From Chryseobacterium sp. OV279 (GTDB lineage Bacteria > Bacteroidota > Bacteroidia > Flavobacteriales > Weeksellaceae): a stretch of DNA of 64,000 nucleotides. The stretch is taken from contig NZ_FQUD01000004.1 in NCBI RefSeq assembly GCF_900128945.1, forward strand, positions 1 through 64,000. Direction: 5' to 3'. The notes under the pieces are model-generated. The model saw nothing but the letters and a program-made list of their open reading frames with translations. It was not told the origin of the DNA and did no database searches. Made by a program: the position numbers and the translations under genes. Numbering within the stretch: the first letter of the stretch is position 1; each line of letters begins with the position of its first letter. Positions 59,554-64,000 of the stretch are shown piece after piece.

Positions 59554-60528
59554 CTAATTTAGCAGAAATTCTGCAATTACAGGATAGTGATCCGATAATT
59601 TTACAGAGTGGTCCACCTTATAGCTTAGAGGAACAATAGACTTTGAAGTAAAGATATAGTCAATTCTAAGAGGCACTTTATAATCATGAAAACTGGTTGA
59701 CGCCCCGTTTCCTACCGTAAGAAATGCATCCTGAAGGTCTTTACCCAAGTTATAATATTCATAAGAATTGGGAACCGAGTTGAAATCTCCAGCCAGAATC
59801 ACCGGATAAGGTGAAAAATCGATTACTTTACGGATTTTTCTGATCTGATCTTCATGGGCCTTAAAAGTAGGTGTCATATGAGAAATAAGGTTTGCTATCT
59901 TCCCGCCTTCTTTGGCAAAACCATCAAATTTAAGCATGGATTTGTGCAGTCTGAAAGGCTCCAGATATACATTCACCACTCTTATGATTTTTCCGTTGAT
60001 ATCTACATCAGCATAGAAAGAGTTTCCTCTTGCACTTTCTTCAATCAGCTTCTCCTGTCTTACAATTTTGTGTTTGGTCTTCAGAATCACTGAAGGATAC
60101 TTTACCATATCCTTTCTGATAGCCCTGTTGGTGTCTTTTTCCTGAACCAGAATAATATCTGCATCCTGATCAGCGATGTATTTTTTCACTTTATCCCAAC
60201 CGAAATCACCATATTTTACATTAAATGTAATGACTTTAATATCTCTGATAGACTTAAAACTTTCTGTTTTTGGGGAGAAATTAACCCATCGTCTTACAGG
60301 GTTATAAAAAAGAAATGTTCCTAATAAAAATGCTATGGCTATTTTCTTGCGTTTAACAATCCAAACCAATGTAAGCAGAACATATACGATAATCAGATAA
60401 GGGAAACCAAGCGAAAGAAGGTTTAGAGAGCCTAAAAAGTTAGGCGGAATCCATGCGTTACCCAGTGTGCATAAGAGCAACACGGCAACAACAATGTGAA
60501 TAAATAGTAATAACTGGCTCGGCTTCAT
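59554..60528 (-). CDS. Membrane-anchored endonuclease/exonuclease/phosphatase family protein (copy 1)
   Basis: A 324-residue protein. Three N-terminal helices (about 8-27, 36-56 and 60-78) precede a cytosolic or periplasmic EEP domain: VITFNVKYGDFGW, LVQEKD (catalytic acid), AGDFNSVPNSYEYY, and C-terminal LSDHYPVIAEF. The start at 60528 matches the paralogue; an in-frame ATG at 60579 would add 17 poorly fitting residues. The substrate may be nucleic acid, phospholipid or sugar phosphate. Paralogue of the next gene. Confidence 0.88.
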   Translation of the reverse strand: MKPSQLLLFIHIVVAVLLLCTLGNAWIPPNFLGSLNLLSLGFPYLIIVYVLLTLVWIVKRKKIAIAFLLGTFLFYNPVRRWVNFSPKTESFKSIRDIKVITFNVKYGDFGWDKVKKYIADQDADIILVQEKDTNRAIRKDMVKYPSVILKTKHKIVRQEKLIEESARGNSFYADVDINGKIIRVVNVYLEPFRLHKSMLKFDGFAKEGGKIANLISHMTPTFKAHEDQIRKIRKVIDFSPYPVILAGDFNSVPNSYEYYNLGKDLQDAFLTVGNGASTSFHDYKVPLRIDYIFTSKSIVPLSYKVDHSVKLSDHYPVIAEFLLN

Positions 60529-60605
60529 GAAATAACGGACTAGGGTACGATTCTCTTCATCAAAAACCCTACCAAGCACGAAAGCTTTAACTAATTTTAT
60601 GATTA

Positions 60606-61595
60606 TTAATGATTTAGTGAAAATTTTCCTATGACAGGATAATGGTCTGAAAGCTTTACAGTTCGGTCCACAGTATAGCTTACAGGCAGTATTGTTTTTG
60701 AGGTAAAAATATAATCAATTCTTATGGGAAATTTGTAATCATGGAAGCTGGTTGCGCTCCCTTTTCCGGCTTTCACAAAGGCATCTTCAAGGCCGTCAGA
60801 CAAGTGATAATATTCGTAAGAATTGGGAACAGAATTAAAGTCTCCGGCAAGAATAACAGGATATGGTGATTGTTCAATGCTTTCTTTGATAATCCTTACC
60901 TGATCCTGGTGCTTTTTAAAAACAGGGATCAGTCTTTTAACGATATTCTTCATCTTCCTTTCATCCTCTTCTTTGAGACCATCCATTTTGATCATCCCCT
61001 TTTCAAATTTAAAAGGCTCCAGATACACATTGATAAACCGGTATATTTTTCCTTTAATTTCAATATCTGTCTGATCAGCATATACATTATTACTTTCATA
61101 GTCACCTTTGATCAGTTCTTTTGAACTCACAATTTTGTGTTTCGAAAAAGTAGCAAGCATTCCTTTCTGACCGCTTTCCTCCATTCCTTTGACTGAAATT
61201 TTGTCTCCTGATTCCTGCAGCATAATTACGTCGGCATCTGACCTGTTCAGATATTCCTTAACGGCATCAGCACCCAACAAACCGGCTTTAACATTAAAGG
61301 AAAGCACTTTCAGATCTGCTTTTTCTTTTTTGTCGGAAGTGAAATTGATCCATCTCTGTACCGGAACCATAAAGATCAATCCAGCCAGCATAAAGACAAA
61401 AGTTCTCTTTTTCCAGCTGAAAAGCCAGAAAATAGTGAATATTACATAAAGTATAACCAGCACAGGAAACCCTAAAGAAAGCAGATTGAACCACGGAAAT
61501 ATCTTAGGCGGAACATACGCGTTCATTAAAGTACCCAGCAGCAGGAATAAAATACCCAGATGCAGGATCAGTATGATAAGACGGAAAACTTTCAC
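60606..61595 (-). CDS. Membrane-anchored endonuclease/exonuclease/phosphatase family protein (copy 2)
   Basis: A 329-residue paralogue of the neighbouring gene with the same layout: three helices at about 5-22, 38-56 and 60-78, then the EEP domain with VLSFNVKAGLLG, MLQESG, AGDFNSVPNSYEYYHLSD and LSDHYPVIGKF. The two proteins keep all catalytic motifs and the same spacing, so this is tandem duplication rather than decay. The rhomboid gene lies 9 bp downstream. Confidence 0.88.
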   Translation of the reverse strand: MKVFRLIILILHLGILFLLLGTLMNAYVPPKIFPWFNLLSLGFPVLVILYVIFTIFWLFSWKKRTFVFMLAGLIFMVPVQRWINFTSDKKEKADLKVLSFNVKAGLLGADAVKEYLNRSDADVIMLQESGDKISVKGMEESGQKGMLATFSKHKIVSSKELIKGDYESNNVYADQTDIEIKGKIYRFINVYLEPFKFEKGMIKMDGLKEEDERKMKNIVKRLIPVFKKHQDQVRIIKESIEQSPYPVILAGDFNSVPNSYEYYHLSDGLEDAFVKAGKGSATSFHDYKFPIRIDYIFTSKTILPVSYTVDRTVKLSDHYPVIGKFSLNH

Positions 61596-61604
61596 AGAAT
61601 TTTT

Positions 61605-62333
61605 CTAATTGAATCTATACAGATGTTTTTTCCATATCCTTGCCAGAATCCAGCCAACCAGTGCGCCTCCCACGTGTGCCAGGTGAGCAATACCGCCTCC
61701 GTTTCCGGAAACACCAAGGTATATAGAGACTACAATAACGATAGGCATCAGATATTTAACCTTTATCGGGATCGGAATAAACATCATCATGATCTTGGAA
61801 TCGGGATAAAGAGTAGCAAATGCTGCTACCACTCCGAAGATTGCTCCTGAAGCACCGACCATTGGTGTGGCCACAATCGCCTTAAAACTTTCCAGCAATT
61901 CTTTTTGCTTAAGCACTGATGCTACATCCCCACTAAATCCTACACTTGCCCCGGACAGATAAGCATTCACATTGAATCCAAGCTGTTGCAATTCACTCGT
62001 CAGCTGCTGAGCTTCAACAAAATTCCATAAGTTAAAAAGGAAAAATGCACCCAGTCCACTTAAGAAATAGAGGATTAAGTATTTCTTTTCCCCCAACGCC
62101 TGTTCCAGAATGGGTCCGAAACTATACAGTGTCAGCATATTAAACAAAATATGCATAATACTTCCATGCATAAACATATGCGTGATGATCTGCCATGAAT
62201 GGAAAAACGGAGAAAAAGGATAGAAGCCGGCAAGATAACCGATGACCTGATTTCCGAGAAAATAAGTCCCAATAAATACGATCACATTGATAATGATAAT
62301 ATTCCTTGTGATGGGCGGTATATTGTTAAACAT
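61605..62333 (-). CDS. Rhomboid-family intramembrane serine protease
   Basis: A 242-residue inner-membrane protease with six helices. The nucleophile motif is GASGAIFG near 159-166, HMFMHGSIMHILFNM near 52-66 is the conserved early segment, and the catalytic histidine is in HVGGALVGW near 219-227. It cuts other membrane proteins within the bilayer; targets are unknown. It lies 3 bp after mutL, so both are probably in one operon. Confidence 0.93.
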   Translation of the reverse strand: MFNNIPPITRNIIIINVIVFIGTYFLGNQVIGYLAGFYPFSPFFHSWQIITHMFMHGSIMHILFNMLTLYSFGPILEQALGEKKYLILYFLSGLGAFFLFNLWNFVEAQQLTSELQQLGFNVNAYLSGASVGFSGDVASVLKQKELLESFKAIVATPMVGASGAIFGVVAAFATLYPDSKIMMMFIPIPIKVKYLMPIVIVVSIYLGVSGNGGGIAHLAHVGGALVGWILARIWKKHLYRFN

Positions 62334-62336
62334 TTT

Positions 62337-64000
62337 TTAAAATTTGTTTTTAAAATCATTAAATGGAACTTCATAAAAACATCTTTTGCCATCCGGTAAA
62401 AATTCCGGGAAGCCTAAAGCTGTAAAATCTTTGATAACCTGTTCCGCATCTTTCTTATAAATAAAATCGAACCTTGATTTTGAATGCATTTTGTTCCACT
62501 GGTTGAGATAAAACTGCATAAATTCCTCCTCAGTCTTATATTCCAGGATCTCAAAAAGGTTCTCCAGGAACTTCATAGCCTGGGTTTCTTTCAGTCCTTC
62601 GGGAAGTGCATCTATTCTCAGCACGCTTTCATGTGCAATTTTCATGTCAAACCCGAGTTCCGGAAGAAATTTTTTGAAAGAATTGTATTTACTCTTCTCA
62701 ATTTCGTTCATATGATACTCCAGAGAAAACAGCAAAGCATGGCTGTTGGGGTTCACATTGATATTGTTTTTCCTTGATGATTTATTGTTTTCGGAAACAA
62801 CCAGTCTGTGCATTCTTCCAAGATCCAGCATCAGGGTAACATCCCCTTTGTTGAACAGCCAGTATCCGTTCGGCAACCTCATCAGGTCTTCATCGAAATC
62901 TTCGTCTTCAAATAAATTGATCTTCGAAGGTTCTGCTGTCATATTCTGATGGTACATTTCCGTAAGGTTCTGGATTTCTTCTGGACGTACATTTCTCTCT
63001 TCAATAAAGGGGTTGTAGTCTTTGTCTACAATAATTTCCGGCATCTTGATCACGCCGCCACCACTGTTTCCTTTGCTTGGAAAAGGCTTATTCATCATCG
63101 CGTCCATTTCCGGATCTTTATCAAAATCCAGGCTTGGAGAAACGTTATAAATTCCCAGCGATCTTTTGATGGTAGAACGAAGAAGGGCAAAAATAAGGTG
63201 TTCGTCTTCAAATTTCACCTCTGTCTTCTGTGGATGAATATTTACATCGATCTTTTCCGGGTCCATTTCCAGATACAGGAAAAATGTAGGAACATATCCA
63301 GGTAGAAGCAATCCTTCAAAAGCTTCCTGAACCGCCTTATTAAAATACGGACTTCTGAAATACCTTCCGTTAACGAAAAGAAACTGTTCCCCTCTCGATT
63401 TTTTAGCACCTTCAGGTTTGGCCACAAACCCGTGAAGTTTACACCAGATAATATCTTCTTTGATAGGAATCAGCTGTGGCTGCAGTTTACGTCCGAAAAC
63501 ATCTACAATACGCTGCATCTGACTTCCTTTTCTCAGTCTGAAAACGGCCTCATCATCATGAAAAAGGGAAAACTCCAGATTTTCATGAGCTAAAGCAACA
63601 CGCTGGAATTCATCGATGACATGTCTGAATTCAACATTATTATTTTTAAGGAATTTTCTTCTGGCCGGAACGTTGTAAAACAGGTTTTTCACCAGAAAAT
63701 TAGATCCGTCTGCAGTTTGTATCGGGTCCTGAAACTGGAACACCCCACCTTCAATGTAGATATTGGTTCCAATCTTCGCATCATTCTGCTTCGTTCTCAG
63801 TTCAACCTGGGAAACCGCAGCGATAGAAGCCAGTGCCTCACCTCTGAATCCTTTGGTAGAAATCTTAAAGATGTCTTCCGTTCCTTTGATTTTTGACGTA
63901 GCATGTCTTTCAAACGCCATCCGGGCATCGGTCTCAGACATTCCTTTGCCGTCGTCCACCACCTGGATCAGGTTTTTTCCCGCATCCCTGATAATCAATT
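62337..64000 (-). CDS. mutL: DNA mismatch repair protein MutL (C-terminal part; cut by the window edge)
   Basis: The visible 553 codons lack the first roughly 40-50 residues, which lie beyond the right edge. The ATPase core is seen from VVDDGKGMSETDA, through HATSKI and TKGFRGEALASI (the ATP lid), to the transducer domain with NGRYF. The C-terminal dimerisation part has no clear DQHA(X)2E(X)4E endonuclease motif, so nicking activity is uncertain. The TTG near 63998 is internal and not the real start. Confidence 0.95.
   Translation of the reverse strand, partial: LIIRDAGKNLIQVVDDGKGMSETDARMAFERHATSKIKGTEDIFKISTKGFRGEALASIAAVSQVELRTKQNDAKIGTNIYIEGGVFQFQDPIQTADGSNFLVKNLFYNVPARRKFLKNNNVEFRHVIDEFQRVALAHENLEFSLFHDDEAVFRLRKGSQMQRIVDVFGRKLQPQLIPIKEDIIWCKLHGFVAKPEGAKKSRGEQFLFVNGRYFRSPYFNKAVQEAFEGLLLPGYVPTFFLYLEMDPEKIDVNIHPQKTEVKFEDEHLIFALLRSTIKRSLGIYNVSPSLDFDKDPEMDAMMNKPFPSKGNSGGGVIKMPEIIVDKDYNPFIEERNVRPEEIQNLTEMYHQNMTAEPSKINLFEDEDFDEDLMRLPNGYWLFNKGDVTLMLDLGRMHRLVVSENNKSSRKNNINVNPNSHALLFSLEYHMNEIEKSKYNSFKKFLPELGFDMKIAHESVLRIDALPEGLKETQAMKFLENLFEILEYKTEEEFMQFYLNQWNKMHSKSRFDFIYKKDAEQVIKDFTALGFPEFLPDGKRCFYEVPFNDFKNKF

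Overview
The window looks like a chromosomal segment of a flavobacterium of the Chryseobacterium/Weeksellaceae type. The evidence is AT-rich DNA, promoters with the Bacteroidota -7 box TAnnTTTG, starts without Shine-Dalgarno sequences, the mur/fts cluster order without murF or ddl, many TonB-dependent receptors, and families such as DUF2797 and DUF2795. The genus is an inference from gene content and protein style. No database search was made.

Layout. 1-0.8 kb: a 151-bp tandem repeat array. 0.8-7.7 kb: radical SAM protein, small proteins, an AsmA-like giant, a DUF2797 protein and a nucleotide-sugar epimerase. 7.8-10.9 kb: secA behind a paired-hairpin leader. 11-20 kb: an iron-uptake block (receptor, receptor, PepSY, receptor, PepSY). 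20-22.1 kb: ROK kinase and msrA, separated by interspersed repeats. 22.1-32.3 kb: an accessory block with a membrane protein, a tiny secreted protein, a lipoprotein histidine kinase, a LuxR-type response regulator, and a tightly packed run of ten genes (Cys-rich protein, YegP, HsdR-N nuclease, Cys-rich SH3 protein, PH-SHOCT, TM2, DUF6804-like, TerB-like, coiled-coil membrane protein, vWA lipoprotein). 32.3-34.2 kb: GNAT, engB and an alpha/beta hydrolase on the minus strand. 34.4-51.9 kb: the division and cell-wall cluster mraZ-rsmH-ftsL-ftsI-murE-[S23 gene]-mraY-murD-ftsW-murG-murC-ftsQ-ftsA-ftsZ-yqeY. 52.4 kb: a bacilliredoxin. 52.9-56.6 kb: a minus-strand unit of transporter, TusA-like carrier, unknown protein and SufS-like desulfurase, followed 13 nt later by two identical tRNA-like genes. 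57-64 kb: GH3 protein, lipoproteins, two paralogous phosphodiesterase-like proteins, rhomboid and the C-terminal part of mutL.

Three things stand out. (1) The two class II tRNA-like genes have a 19-nt anticodon arm and a U discriminator and sit at the end of a sulfur-transfer operon, which suggests a tRNA used for something other than ordinary decoding. (2) The two-component system at 23.6-25.9 kb is flanked by two copies of an inverted repeat, TTACGG-N4-CCGTA(A/C). Each is centred exactly 29.5 bp upstream of a -7-like box, one reading left into the membrane protein and one reading right into the ten-gene run, so this looks like a regulon with its own operator. (3) Almost every gap in the division cluster holds a palindromic spacer. 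One family occurs three times with covarying stems, and a four-helix-bundle S23 gene is inserted between murE and mraY.

No insertion sequence, integrase, phage gene, CRISPR array or rRNA was seen.
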